A stretch of 64,000 nt of DNA, taken from assembly GCF_900111095.1 (NCBI RefSeq), contig NZ_FOGB01000001.1, positions 372,001-436,000 on the forward strand, read 5' to 3'. A program made the position numbers and the translations under genes. The notes under the pieces are model-generated. The model saw only the letters and a list, made by a program, of their open reading frames with translations, was not told the origin of the DNA and did not search any database. Source of the DNA: Amphritea atlantica (GTDB lineage Bacteria > Pseudomonadota > Gammaproteobacteria > Pseudomonadales > Balneatricaceae). Positions within the stretch are counted from its first letter, which is position 1. Every line of letters begins with the position of its first letter. Shown here one piece after another: positions 1 through 8,861 of this stretch.

Positions 1-341
1 TTGAAGTAGCTAAGTACATGTACAAGCTGCCACTGGCGGGTGCTCAGGTTCTGCCAATCGTGGTTAATCGTGCTGCCTGGAAAAAACTGCCTGAAGATCT
101 GCAGGCGGTTGTTCGCAAAGCGACGGAAATGCATGCTGCTGATCAACTGCGCCTGTCTAAGAAGTGGGAAGCAGAAGCGGTTGCTGAGATGGAAGCGAAA
201 GGTCTTAAGTGGAGCCCTGAGCCAAGTGAAGCTGATAAGAAAGCATGGGCAGAAGCCGGTGCGGGCCTGTGGGACGAATATGCTGCTGCAGATAAGTACA
301 GCAAAGAGCTGATCGATATCCTGCGCGCTAACAGCAAGTAA
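1..341 (+). CDS. TRAP transporter substrate-binding protein (DctP family), C-terminal fragment
   Basis: This is the last ~113 codons of a periplasmic solute-binding protein; the reading frame is open at the window edge, so the N-terminus and signal peptide lie outside. The visible part has the helical C-terminal lobe typical of DctP proteins: a PLAGAQVLPIVVNRAAWKKL stretch followed by charged amphipathic helices rich in A, E and K ending in LIDILRANSK. It is followed by genes for the small and large TRAP membrane subunits, which fixes the family. The ligand cannot be read from this fragment. The downstream gabD-like and aminotransferase genes suggest an amino- or sulfonate-bearing C2-C4 compound, but that is inference. 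Confidence 0.85.
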   Translation, partial: EVAKYMYKLPLAGAQVLPIVVNRAAWKKLPEDLQAVVRKATEMHAADQLRLSKKWEAEAVAEMEAKGLKWSPEPSEADKKAWAEAGAGLWDEYAAADKYSKELIDILRANSK

Positions 342-356
342 GCATTTTGAATTAGC

Positions 357-385
357 AAAAAGGGGTGCTGTCGTGCCCCTTTTTT
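357..385 (+). terminator. Intra-operon terminator/attenuator between SBP and DctQ genes
   Basis: A hairpin with arms AAAAAGGGG and CCCCTTTTT around a 10-base loop ends in a run of six T. It sits directly after the binding-protein stop codon and before dctQ. Such an element would let most transcripts end after the binding protein, giving the usual excess of soluble receptor over membrane subunits. The effect is inferred. Confidence 0.75.
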
Positions 386-400
386 GTTGCAGGTACTTCT

Positions 401-940
401 ATGCTAAAAAAAATACTGACAAATATCTGTGTTTCTATCGATTGGGTGGTGCGACAGGCTGGCCGAACCGCAGCATTCATTATGCCGGTACTGGCACTGG
501 TGGTCGCATTTGAAGTGTTCTCCCGATACATTCTGGGTAAACCGACCATCTGGGCGTTTGATCTGTCACTGTTTATGTTTGGTTATCTTGCCGCTTTAGG
601 GGGCGCCTATGCGCAGCAGAAGCGTGCACATATTAATGTCGATATCCTTTATCTCAAGGTTTCACACCGCACCCGTTGTGTATTCAATCTGATCTCTTTC
701 TCACTGGCTATCTTCTTTCTGGTGATCATCGTGATGATGAGTCTTGGCAAGTATGAAGAGGCGATCGAGTTTGATTATCGTCGCCAGAGTGAGTGGGCAC
801 CGCCGATGTTCCATTTCTGGATCATGATGATGATTGCCTGCGGCCTGTTTATTGCGCAACTGGTCAGAGATATGTTGGCTGAGATGTATTTTTTGCTGAC
901 AGGTCATGCACTTATTGAGGAGAACAGTGATGGAAATTGA
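401..940 (+). CDS. TRAP transporter small permease subunit (DctQ family)
   Basis: This encodes the 4-helix small membrane subunit of a TRAP transporter, about 179 residues. It shows the DctQ signature region VVAFEVFSRYILGKPTIWAF followed by a second helix (LSLFMFGYLAALGGAYAQ), the conserved KRAHINVDILY stretch, and two more hydrophobic helices. An in-frame GTG at 365 lies inside the terminator hairpin and lacks a ribosome site, so ATG 401 is preferred. The stop overlaps the start of dctM by 11 bases, indicating translational coupling. It works with DctM and the upstream binding protein in Na+-driven uptake. Confidence 0.9.
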   Translation: MLKKILTNICVSIDWVVRQAGRTAAFIMPVLALVVAFEVFSRYILGKPTIWAFDLSLFMFGYLAALGGAYAQQKRAHINVDILYLKVSHRTRCVFNLISFSLAIFFLVIIVMMSLGKYEEAIEFDYRRQSEWAPPMFHFWIMMMIACGLFIAQLVRDMLAEMYFLLTGHALIEENSDGN

Positions 941-2252
941 GCTGTTAACCGTAGTTCTTCTGCTATGTATTCTGGTGTTTTTTGCGCTTGGTGCCCAGGT
1001 GGGGCTGGCACTGGGTGGCATCGCTATGGCCGTGGGGTATATGACCTGGGGCGATGGCATTTTTAACGTGATTCCCACCACGCTTGAGTCAACTTACTTC
1101 AGTTTTATTCTGCTGGCGATTCCTTTGTATATCTATATGGGGCAGCTGCTGACTAAATCGGGCATCGGTGATGCGATGTTCAATTTCAGCCAGATGCTGA
1201 TTGGCCGGGTACGTGGTTCCCTCGCCATCAGTGTTATCGGCGTCTGCTCTATGATCGGGGCGATGGTGGGTATTATCGGCGCGGGCATTATGACCTCAGG
1301 TAGTATTGCACTGCGGCCAATGCTGGAACGGGGCTATAACAAACGCCTGGCGCTGGGGGTTATCATGGCTGGTGGAGGTCTGGGTATCCTGATTCCGCCG
1401 AGCATTCCGATGATTATGTTTGCCGCCTCAACTCAGAACTCCGTTGGCCGGATGTTCCTCGGGGCGATGATGCCGGCACTGCTGACAGTTGTGATGATGG
1501 TTCTCTATGTCGCGATCAGTTGCTGGTTGTTCCCGGAGCGTGCTCCGCGGGATATGGATAATAAGGATATTGTAAAACTGGAGGGCAAAGAGAAATTCAG
1601 AATTGCCCGTGATGGTCTGTTCTCCATGCTGCTGATCGTTGCGGTACTGGGCAGTATTATCACCGGTATTGCCACGCCTACAGAGTCCGGGGCTATCGGT
1701 GTGGTTGGCGCGATTATTCTGGCGATTGTGTTTAAGCGTTTCAAAGTCGATATGTTCCTCCAGTCGGGCTTTCAGACTGCCACTCTGGTTAGTGTTGCGA
1801 TGTGGATCATCTTTGGTGCATCGGTATTCAGTAACTTCCATCTGCTGATGGGGGTGCAGAGCATGGTGGCTGATTTCACCGGTAAACTGGATCTGCCCCC
1901 CATTATGATCATCATAATGTTCCAGCTGATTATGCTGATGCTGGGTTTCATTATCGATGAGTTCATTATCGTACTGATGTGCGCACCGCTGTTTACACCG
2001 ATTGCCGTTTCGCTGGGTTATGACCCGATCTGGTTTGGTGTGCTGATGATCCTGAATATTCTGATTGCCGTGCAGACACCACCTTACGGATTTGCGCTCT
2101 TCTACCTGAAAGGGATCGCTCCCGCTGGTATCGGTATGTCAGAGATCTATAAATCTGTGACCCCGTTTATCATGCTTAACCTGACAGTACTGATTCTCTG
2201 CATGGTGTTCCCGCAGATCGTACTCTGGTTGCCGAATTTAGTGATGGGCTAA
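930..2252 (+). CDS. TRAP transporter large permease subunit (DctM family)
   Basis: This is a 440-residue polytopic membrane protein, the ion-coupled transport subunit of a TRAP system. Family hallmarks seen are GIIGAGIMTSGSIALRPML, GGGLGILIPPSIPMIMFA, TGIATPTESGAIGVVGA and the C-terminal ILIAVQTPPYGFALFYLKG. ATG 930 is preceded by GAGG; an upstream in-frame ATG at 906 would add eight residues inside dctQ and has no ribosome site. Dicarboxylates, ectoines, taurine and sialic acid are all transported by this family, so substrate must come from context. Confidence 0.93.
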   Translation: MEIELLTVVLLLCILVFFALGAQVGLALGGIAMAVGYMTWGDGIFNVIPTTLESTYFSFILLAIPLYIYMGQLLTKSGIGDAMFNFSQMLIGRVRGSLAISVIGVCSMIGAMVGIIGAGIMTSGSIALRPMLERGYNKRLALGVIMAGGGLGILIPPSIPMIMFAASTQNSVGRMFLGAMMPALLTVVMMVLYVAISCWLFPERAPRDMDNKDIVKLEGKEKFRIARDGLFSMLLIVAVLGSIITGIATPTESGAIGVVGAIILAIVFKRFKVDMFLQSGFQTATLVSVAMWIIFGASVFSNFHLLMGVQSMVADFTGKLDLPPIMIIIMFQLIMLMLGFIIDEFIIVLMCAPLFTPIAVSLGYDPIWFGVLMILNILIAVQTPPYGFALFYLKGIAPAGIGMSEIYKSVTPFIMLNLTVLILCMVFPQIVLWLPNLVMG

Positions 2253-2262
2253 GGAGTTAACT

Positions 2263-2703
2263 ATGTACAGCAATATTCTTATCCCGCTGGATCTGTCCCA
2301 TAAAGAGCAGGTAGTGGATCTGGCTCGGATTGCAACGGCATTAGCGGCAGGCAAACCTGCGCAGGTCAATCTGTTGTATGTTGATCAGAGTTTTGTTCAC
2401 AGAGCGGGCGATCCTCAGTTTGACCGCGCTCTGCATGAGGGCCACCGTAAGGAGGCTCTCAAAGAGATGGAAGAGCTGTTAGGGGATCTGCCGGCCAATA
2501 CGACGGTGAATACCATCTACCGGGATGGTACCGCCCATGATCAGATCCTGGAAACAGCAGAGCAACTGGGCTCGGATGTCATTATGATGATGGCCCGTAA
2601 GCCAGGTATCAGCAGTTACTTCATCGGTTCAAATGCCGAGCGGGTCGTGCGTCACGCCCCTTGTTCGGTGTTTATCGTGCGTTGCGATGAATCAGATAGC
2701 TGA
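2263..2703 (+). CDS. UspA-family universal stress protein associated with TRAP operon (TeaD-like)
   Basis: This 146-residue cytoplasmic protein has the alpha/beta UspA fold: an N-terminal MYSNILIPLDLS strand, a central RDGTAHDQILETAEQLGSDVI segment and the C-terminal IGSNAERVVRHAPCSVFIVR motif. The nucleotide-binding loop (KPGISSYFIGS) keeps the later G-S but is shortened relative to classical GxxGx9G(S/T) proteins. It follows dctM by 10 bases with a good AAGGAG site. In Halomonas elongata the homologous TeaD sits behind the ectoine transporter TeaABC and modulates uptake. The same role is likely here, though the ligand may differ. Confidence 0.9.
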   Translation: MYSNILIPLDLSHKEQVVDLARIATALAAGKPAQVNLLYVDQSFVHRAGDPQFDRALHEGHRKEALKEMEELLGDLPANTTVNTIYRDGTAHDQILETAEQLGSDVIMMMARKPGISSYFIGSNAERVVRHAPCSVFIVRCDESDS

Positions 2704-3612
2704 TTCAGTCAGGCACTCACTGAATAACTGAATGATGAGTCTGTTGTGTTGCCGGTTACGCCACAGAGCTTTGAAAGTGTTGCGATAACCGTATTGTTCT
2801 GCGAACAGGGGGCGAAGCGCTTTTTCCAGTCTCCAGTTGCTGACCAGGTGGCGGGGCAGGAACCCCAGATAGTGGCCACTGAGAATCAGCGTGGCCCTGG
2901 CTTCCTGATGGTGAGCGATGGCCTGCTTATTCCAGAGCATCATATCCGGATGGATCTCCCGGCCTGGCATCAGTCTGGGAGATTCGACAAAGCGGTAGTG
3001 GCGTAGTTCGGCGGCTGTTATCTCCTCTTGATTAAACAGAGGGTGATCCTGGGCACAGTAGAGCAGCATCTCCTCTTCGAACAGTTTTATTTCTGAGAGT
3101 TCAGGGTAGGGCTGACTGGTAACAGTGATGCCGATATCGACCTGATTGTTGAGCAAAGCAGTGATGACATCATCGGAGCTCATGGTACTGATCTGTATTC
3201 TGACTTCCGGGGCTTTAACCGAAAAGCGGCTGAGGGCTTGCAGGATAGAGGAATTGTGCGCTCCCAGCATATGCTCGGCAAACCCCAGGTGCAGGCTGCC
3301 CAGAATGCGGTTGTGACTCTGGTTTATGGTGTTTTTGAACTGATCGAGTGCGCTGAGCAGTTCCAGGGTGGCGTTATACACCGTTTGACCCTGCTCAGTG
3401 AGGGAAAATCCGGCACGGCCGCGTTCACACAAACGCATATCCAGTCGTTTTTCCAGATCGGCGATGTAGTTGGAAATAGTTGAGTTGGCAAGGTTGAGGT
3501 GGATCTCTGCCGGAGTAAATCCACCACATTCAACCACAGATTTAAACACTTTTAGCAGGCGAAGATCCATATCTGCTAACTGGCCGGAGAGGGCGGCTTT
3601 TCTGCGTCCCAT
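2692..3612 (-). CDS. LysR-family transcriptional regulator
   Basis: This 306-residue protein has an N-terminal winged helix-turn-helix (residues ~13-72, with LLKVFKSVVECGGFTPAE and the recognition helix NSTISNYIADLEKRL) and a LysR substrate-binding domain (SLHLGFAEHML onward). It is transcribed away from the aldehyde dehydrogenase gene across a 156-base AT-rich intergenic region and ends convergently with the UspA gene, overlapping it by 12 bases. It probably regulates the dehydrogenase/aminotransferase pair and perhaps the TRAP operon in response to the transported compound. Confidence 0.93.
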   Translation of the reverse strand: MGRRKAALSGQLADMDLRLLKVFKSVVECGGFTPAEIHLNLANSTISNYIADLEKRLDMRLCERGRAGFSLTEQGQTVYNATLELLSALDQFKNTINQSHNRILGSLHLGFAEHMLGAHNSSILQALSRFSVKAPEVRIQISTMSSDDVITALLNNQVDIGITVTSQPYPELSEIKLFEEEMLLYCAQDHPLFNQEEITAAELRHYRFVESPRLMPGREIHPDMMLWNKQAIAHHQEARATLILSGHYLGFLPRHLVSNWRLEKALRPLFAEQYGYRNTFKALWRNRQHNRLIIQLFSECLTESAI

Positions 3613-3649
3613 CGGGTATACCTCGAAAGTAATGTTGAGAGCGTACTGT

Positions 3650-3683
3650 TTACAATTGAATATATAAAAGTAAATATTTGTAA
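3650..3683. promoter_or_regulatory. Candidate LysR operator (TTACAA-N22-TTGTAA)
   Basis: In the AT-rich gap between the LysR gene and the divergent dehydrogenase gene, TTACAA (3650-3655) and TTGTAA (3678-3683) form an inverted repeat separated by 22 bases. LysR regulators commonly bind dyads in such divergent gaps. The spacing is longer than the classical T-N11-A site, so this is tentative. Confidence 0.4.
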
Positions 3684-3703
3684 GTAATTATATAAGCAAA
3701 AGA

Positions 3704-3731
3704 TTTGGCGATCTATAAATAGCTCTATATT
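3704..3731 (+). promoter_or_regulatory. Candidate sigma70 promoter for the dehydrogenase/aminotransferase pair
   Basis: TTTGGC at 3704 and TATATT at 3726 are 16 bases apart, just downstream of the putative LysR dyad and about 40 bases before the start codon of the aldehyde dehydrogenase gene, whose ribosome site is GGCAGGAG. The -35 match is weak and no transcription data exist. Confidence 0.4.
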
Positions 3732-3768
3732 GCGGTTGAATCTACCAACCTCAGGCAGGAGATAAATA

Positions 3769-5235
3769 ATGACAATACAACTTCAGGATCCATCGCTACT
3801 GAAAACTCAGGCGTTTATTGATGGTCTTTGGATGGATAGTGACAGTGGTGAAACCTTCGCTGTGACCGATCCTGCTACGGGTCAGCATCTGGCTGATGTT
3901 GCCAGTGTCGGTGCAGCTGAAACCCGTCGGGCTATCGCGGCGGCTGAACGGGCGATGACGGAGTGGAAAGCACTGCCTGCGAAGAGTCGCAGTGAAATTC
4001 TGGAAAAGTGGCATCAACTGATTATTGAGAATACCGAAGATCTGGCTGTGATTATGACCGCCGAGCAGGGTAAAACCCTGGCGGAGTCCCGGGGTGAAGT
4101 GGCCTATGGTGCCTCCTTTATCAAATGGTTTGCTGAAGAGGGAAAACGGGTCTACGGCGATATTATCCCGACGCCGCAAACGGATCGTCGCGGTGTGGTC
4201 GTGAAGCAGCCTGTCGGAGTTGTTGCTGCTATAACGCCCTGGAATTTTCCTAACGCGATGATTACCCGCAAAGCTGGCCCTGCGTTAGCGGTGGGCTGTG
4301 CCATTGTGTTGAAGCCAGCCGCAGAGACGCCGTTGTCAGCGCTGGCACTGGTAGAACTGGCCAATCGTGCCGGGCTGCCAGCCGGTTTATTTAATGTTGT
4401 TCCTGGAAGCGATGCGCCATCGATTGGCGGCGAGATGACCTCTAACCCGACAGTTAAAAAGGTTACCTTCACCGGTTCGACTCCGGTGGGCAAACTGCTG
4501 ATGCAGCAGTGTGCGAATACCGTTAAGCGTACCTCTATGGAGCTGGGTGGTAATGCCCCGGTGGTTATTTTTGATGATGCCGATCTGGATCTGGCGGTTG
4601 CCGGTGCGTTGACCGCTAAATACCGCAACTCCGGACAGACCTGCATCTGTGCCAACCGTTTGCTGGTTCAGGAAGGGATCTACGATGCCTTTGTTGAAAA
4701 ATTCGCAGCGGCGGTCGGTGAGTTTCGTATTGGTAATGGTTTTGATGCCAGCACCACTCATGGCCCGGTAATCACCGAGAAAGCGGCGAAAGAGATCGAT
4801 GCCAAGGTGCAGAATGCGGTGGCCGAGGGGGCCACGGTGGTAATTGGTGGTCAACCGGGTGAGCAGGGCGCGTGTTTCTACCAGCCAACTGTACTGACTA
4901 ATGTGAACGATTCAATGCGGGTGTTCCGTGAAGAGATTTTCGGTCCGGTTGCCCCGGTATTTAAATTTAAAACGGAAGACGATGCTGTGCGCATGGCAAA
5001 CGATACCGAGTTTGGCCTGGCAGCCTATCTCTATACCGAGAGTATGGGGCGCAGCTGGCGCGTATCAGAAGCGCTTGAATATGGCATGGTCGGTGTGAAT
5101 GAAACTGCGATCAGCTCGGAAGTGATTCCCTTTGGTGGTGTTAAAGAGTCGGGTCAGGGCCGCGAGGGCTCTAAATATGGTCTGGATGACTACCTGGAAA
5201 CAAAGTATATCTGTTTTGGTGCACTACAGCGTTAA
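3769..5235 (+). CDS. gabD: NAD(P)-dependent aldehyde dehydrogenase, succinate-semialdehyde dehydrogenase type (GabD-like)
   Basis: This 488-residue enzyme oxidises an aldehyde to the acid. It carries the ALDH hallmarks: Rossmann segment AAITPWNFPNAMITRK, FTGSTPVGKLLM, the general-base motif MELGGNAPVVIFDDADLD, catalytic cysteine ~292 in GQTCICANR (GabD proteins typically have two close cysteines here), and EEIFGPVAPVFKF. The overall sequence and length match succinate-semialdehyde dehydrogenases. It lies 23 bases upstream of an omega-aminotransferase, so the pair would convert an omega-amino compound to aldehyde and then acid. Malonate-, glutarate- or sulfoacetaldehyde substrates are possible alternatives; subfamily assignment is good, substrate less sure. 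Confidence 0.85.
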   Translation: MTIQLQDPSLLKTQAFIDGLWMDSDSGETFAVTDPATGQHLADVASVGAAETRRAIAAAERAMTEWKALPAKSRSEILEKWHQLIIENTEDLAVIMTAEQGKTLAESRGEVAYGASFIKWFAEEGKRVYGDIIPTPQTDRRGVVVKQPVGVVAAITPWNFPNAMITRKAGPALAVGCAIVLKPAAETPLSALALVELANRAGLPAGLFNVVPGSDAPSIGGEMTSNPTVKKVTFTGSTPVGKLLMQQCANTVKRTSMELGGNAPVVIFDDADLDLAVAGALTAKYRNSGQTCICANRLLVQEGIYDAFVEKFAAAVGEFRIGNGFDASTTHGPVITEKAAKEIDAKVQNAVAEGATVVIGGQPGEQGACFYQPTVLTNVNDSMRVFREEIFGPVAPVFKFKTEDDAVRMANDTEFGLAAYLYTESMGRSWRVSEALEYGMVGVNETAISSEVIPFGGVKESGQGREGSKYGLDDYLETKYICFGALQR

Positions 5236-5258
5236 GCTGAGAGCCGTGGAGAAGCGTT

Positions 5259-6611
5259 ATGAGTAATATGATCTATCCAACAACTAACTTTAAAGCGACA
5301 GAAACCCTGACGATTGAGCGGGGCGATGGTGCCTATGTTTACGATAATGAAGGTAACCAGTATCTGGAAGGCCTTGCAGGATTGTGGTGCACCTCGCTGG
5401 GTTATAACAACCGTGAGCTGATCGACACGGCTGCCGAGCAGATGGGTAAGCTGTCTTATTCCCACATGTTTGGTGGAAAGACTCACCAGGTGGGTATGGA
5501 TCTGGCCGATAAATTAACGGCGATGGTGCCGGTTGAAAACGCTAAGGTGTTTTTCGGCAACTCCGGAAGTGATGCCAATGACAGTCATGTGAAGATGCTG
5601 CGTTATTACTTCAACGCAATTGGTAAGCCGGAAAAATTCAAAATTATCGCCCGTGAACGCTCATACCATGGTGTCACTGTTGCTGCAGCGTCCCTCACCG
5701 GATTGCCACCGAATCATACTCACTTCAGCCTGCCGTTTGATGCACTGGGTGTGTTGCGTACTGATGCCCCGCACTACTTCCGTGGTGCGCTGCCGGGTGA
5801 ATCTGAAGCGCAGTTTGTTGATCGCATTGTTAATAATCTGGAGCAACTGATCCTGAAAGAGGGGGCCGATACTATCGCCGCTTTTATCGCTGAGCCGATT
5901 ACTGGTGCCAGTGGTGTTATCGTGCCGCCAGCGGGTTACTACGAAAAAGTACAGGCGGTGCTGAATAAGTATGACATCCTCTTCTGGGCGGATGAAGTGA
6001 TCACCGGTTTTGGTCGTACCGGTAATGATTTTGGTTGTACTACTGTGGGTATTGAAAAACCAGCACTGATGACGCTGGCGAAGCAGCTGTCATCCGCCTA
6101 TATGCCGATCAGTGCCTCTGTGATTCGTGGTGATATGTATGAAGCGATGATTGAGCCAAGTAGCCAGGTTGGGGTTTTCGGTCATGGTTATACTTACTCA
6201 GGTCACCCGGTTGCGGCTGCTGTTTCACTGAAAACGCTGGAAATTTACGAGCGCGATAATATCTTTGGTCATGCGGCTAAGGTGGGTGAGTATATGCAGA
6301 AACGTCTGGGCGAATTCAGAGATCATCCTCTGGTAGGCGAAGTTCGTGGCGCGGGTATGATCGGTGCCGTTGAGATGGTATCCGACAAGAAAACCGGTGC
6401 TGGCTTTGAAGGCGGCGCTGTTGGCTATTTTGCCATGCAGGCCTGTCAGAACCACGGCATGATCACCCGCGCAGTGGCGGGCAACTCGCTGGCTTTCTGT
6501 CCGCCGCTGATCGTTTCTGAAGCGCAGATCGATGAGATGGTTGAAAAACTGGGTAAAGCGCTGGATGAAACACTGGACTTTGTTACCCGCGAAGGCCTGA
6601 TTGCTGCCTGA
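5259..6611 (+). CDS. Class III (omega-)aminotransferase, PLP-dependent
   Basis: This is a 450-residue fold-type I aminotransferase. Seen are GLAGLWCTSLGYNN near the N-terminus, the cofactor-phosphate loop FFGNSGSDANDSHVK, IAEPITGASGVIVPPAGYY, the PLP-binding aspartate in FWADEVITGFGRTG, and the Schiff-base lysine ~275 in TLAKQLSSAYMPISAS. The SSAYMPISA form is shared by putrescine/beta-alanine/taurine:pyruvate transaminases. Together with the preceding GabD-like enzyme it likely removes an amino group from GABA, beta-alanine, putrescine-derived, taurine or hypotaurine substrates. Choosing among these needs the transporter ligand or enzyme assays. Confidence 0.88.
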   Translation: MSNMIYPTTNFKATETLTIERGDGAYVYDNEGNQYLEGLAGLWCTSLGYNNRELIDTAAEQMGKLSYSHMFGGKTHQVGMDLADKLTAMVPVENAKVFFGNSGSDANDSHVKMLRYYFNAIGKPEKFKIIARERSYHGVTVAAASLTGLPPNHTHFSLPFDALGVLRTDAPHYFRGALPGESEAQFVDRIVNNLEQLILKEGADTIAAFIAEPITGASGVIVPPAGYYEKVQAVLNKYDILFWADEVITGFGRTGNDFGCTTVGIEKPALMTLAKQLSSAYMPISASVIRGDMYEAMIEPSSQVGVFGHGYTYSGHPVAAAVSLKTLEIYERDNIFGHAAKVGEYMQKRLGEFRDHPLVGEVRGAGMIGAVEMVSDKKTGAGFEGGAVGYFAMQACQNHGMITRAVAGNSLAFCPPLIVSEAQIDEMVEKLGKALDETLDFVTREGLIAA

Positions 6612-6926
6612 TGCCGATATAGTTTCTTGCTTGCATGATCGGGCTGGTGTGGAACTGGCCAGCCCGGTGACCCTCCACAGTTCTATTGCAACATCTATGC
6701 TTTTCGGAGTATCGGGTTGCTTCTTGAGTAAAGCACTGGTCCTGACGGATCTCTTTTTTGGGGGCGTATGCCCCCTGTTTTTATTAAAAAAGAGTATGCT
6801 GAGGGCTCCCTTCATGGTGAAAACTTTATTGCCCCGTTAATATTCTGATGTTGTGCCCCAACGATACCGCTATACTGCCTTACTGTATTCAGGGATTGAA
6901 TTTCAGTTTTATATTAAGGACAGAGC
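6612..6926. other. Intergenic region between aminotransferase and RecQ genes
   Basis: This 315-base gap holds an imperfect GGGCTGG/CCAGCCC dyad near 6640-6668 without a T tract, a strong terminator at 6760-6785, and a TATACT box at 6871 that could serve the RecQ gene although its -35 is poor. A 79-codon open frame (6601-6840) has no ribosome site and no recognisable sequence, so it is not called. Confidence 0.5.
6760..6785 (+). terminator. Rho-independent terminator
   Basis: Arms GGGGGC and GCCCCC flank a GTAT loop and are followed by TGTTTTTATT. It lies about 150 bases after the aminotransferase stop codon and would end that transcript before the helicase gene. Confidence 0.7.
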
Positions 6927-8861
6927 ATGGACACCGACACCGCTATCTATACCCCCCTAAAAACAATTTTTGGCTTTGAGCAGTTTCGCCCGGGTCAGGA
7001 ACAAACGGTGAGTCAGTTACTGCAGGGACACTCCTCTCTGGCGATCTTTCCCACAGGCTCCGGTAAATCGCTTTGCTATCAGCTAACCGCGACTCAGTTA
7101 CCCCATCTGACGCTGGTGGTCTCGCCCCTGCTGGCACTGATGAAAGATCAACTGACCTTTCTGGCCAGTAAGGGGATCCCGGCCGCCAGTATAGATTCGA
7201 CTCTGACGCCGGAGCAAAACCGTCAGGTGATGAGCGATGTTCGTAACGGCATCACCAAAATTCTGATGGTCTCGGTTGAGCGCTTTAAGAATGAACGTTT
7301 CCGACAGTTTATTCAGTCAGTGCCGGTGTCGATGCTGGTGGTTGATGAGGCGCATTGTATCTCTGAGTGGGGACATAATTTCCGTCCTGATTATCTGAAG
7401 TTGCCAACCTATCGCCAGGCGCTGAATATTCCGCTGGTACTGCTATTAACCGCTACCGCGACCCGCAAGGTGAAGCTGGATATGGCGCGGAAATTTGATA
7501 TTACCGAGGCACATATCGTGCAGACCGGCTTTTACCGGTCTAATCTGGATCTTTCTGTATTGCCGGTCACCTCAGCGGAAAAGTGTCCGCGCCTGGCTGA
7601 ACTGATTGGTCAGCAGCAGGGTGCGGGAATTGTCTATGTGACTCTACAGCACACAGCAGAAGAGGTTGCCCGCTATCTGGTGCAGCAGGGGGTGAGTGCA
7701 TCAGCTTATCATGCTGGTTTTGAAGATCAGAAACGGCAACAAATACAGGCTGACTTTATGGCAGGGCGTATCGGTGTGATTATCGCCACGATCGCTTTTG
7801 GCATGGGGATCGATAAAAGCAATATTCGCTTCGTTATACACTATGATCTGCCCAAGTCGATTGAAAACTATAGTCAGGAGATTGGCCGGGCAGGCCGGGA
7901 TGGGTTGCCATCTGCCTGTATCACTCTGGCTAATCTGGATGGCCTGAATACCGTAGAAAACTTTGTTTATGGGGATACCCCGGAATTGAGTGGCATCGGG
8001 TATGTTGTTGATAATATCCGCCATGAGTCTCAGGGAGGACAGTGGGAGTTACAGCTGAATGCGTTATCCACGGCCAGTAATATCCGCCAGCTACCCCTGA
8101 AAACATTGTTGGTACAACTGGAGTTACTGGGCGTGTTGCAGCCTTTATATGCATATTTTGCCGATTTCAGATACAAACTGTTGCAACCACAAACGTCGAT
8201 ACTTGAACGGTTTAACGGTGAACGAAAAGCGTTTCTGACGGCAGTGCTGGCGCATACCCAATTCAAACGGGTCTGGGGGACTCTGGAGTTCGAAGCTCTG
8301 TTTAACGCTTATAACTGTGATCGTCAGCGGGTGGTTGCCGCTCTCGACTATCTGCAGGATCAGCGATTGATCGAGTTGGAAACCAAAAAAGTCACTGAGG
8401 TGTATGAGGTGAATCCCCAGGCACTCGCTGATCCCGCTTTAGGGCAACAGCTGTATGATTACTTTATTGATAAAGAGCGAAAAGAGATTGCCCGAATTGC
8501 AGCGCTGGTGAGGTTCTTCGAACTGGACAGCTGTCTTAGTCGCAATCTGGCGCTCTATTTTGATGATCACCAGAGCGCTGAAAACTGCGGTCACTGCTCC
8601 GTTTGTCGAGGTCATCCTGCTGTGCTTGAGTATTCCGAATCGCCCCGCTGGCCATCGGATCAGCAATTGATCGCGGATCTGACTGGTTTGTGTCAGCATC
8701 TTTCGGGTACGGTAACCCTGGATACCCAGTGCCGCTTTCTGGCCGGAATCAGTGTGCCGTTATTTACCCGCAACAAAGTGCGGCAACTAAGTGGATTCGC
8801 GAGTTGTGAGCGTCTGAGATATGCCGACATTCGAAAGAAAGTAGAGCAGTTATCGGTTTAA
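6927..8861 (+). CDS. RecQ-family ATP-dependent DNA helicase
   Basis: This 644-residue superfamily 2 helicase has Walker A at residues ~42-48 (PTGSGKS), the DEAH box at ~140-143 followed by the RecQ-specific CISEWGHNFRPDY aromatic-rich loop, motif III LLTATAT, motif VI EIGRAGRDGLPS and a C-terminal zinc-binding region with CLSRNLALYF and CGHCSVCRGHP. A classical HRDC domain is not obvious at the C-terminus, so it is a RecQ-family member rather than clearly the housekeeping RecQ. It unwinds DNA 3' to 5' in repair or recombination. It ends convergently with a DUF1289 gene, overlapping by 12 bases. Confidence 0.9.
   Translation: MDTDTAIYTPLKTIFGFEQFRPGQEQTVSQLLQGHSSLAIFPTGSGKSLCYQLTATQLPHLTLVVSPLLALMKDQLTFLASKGIPAASIDSTLTPEQNRQVMSDVRNGITKILMVSVERFKNERFRQFIQSVPVSMLVVDEAHCISEWGHNFRPDYLKLPTYRQALNIPLVLLLTATATRKVKLDMARKFDITEAHIVQTGFYRSNLDLSVLPVTSAEKCPRLAELIGQQQGAGIVYVTLQHTAEEVARYLVQQGVSASAYHAGFEDQKRQQIQADFMAGRIGVIIATIAFGMGIDKSNIRFVIHYDLPKSIENYSQEIGRAGRDGLPSACITLANLDGLNTVENFVYGDTPELSGIGYVVDNIRHESQGGQWELQLNALSTASNIRQLPLKTLLVQLELLGVLQPLYAYFADFRYKLLQPQTSILERFNGERKAFLTAVLAHTQFKRVWGTLEFEALFNAYNCDRQRVVAALDYLQDQRLIELETKKVTEVYEVNPQALADPALGQQLYDYFIDKERKEIARIAALVRFFELDSCLSRNLALYFDDHQSAENCGHCSVCRGHPAVLEYSESPRWPSDQQLIADLTGLCQHLSGTVTLDTQCRFLAGISVPLFTRNKVRQLSGFASCERLRYADIRKKVEQLSV

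Noticed and set aside
365-400. Upstream GTG start for the DctQ gene
   Set aside because: It lies inside the terminator hairpin and has no ribosome site; ATG 401 fits the family's N-terminus.
6638-6668. GGGCTGG/CCAGCCC dyad as terminator
   Set aside because: No following T run; the better terminator is at 6760.
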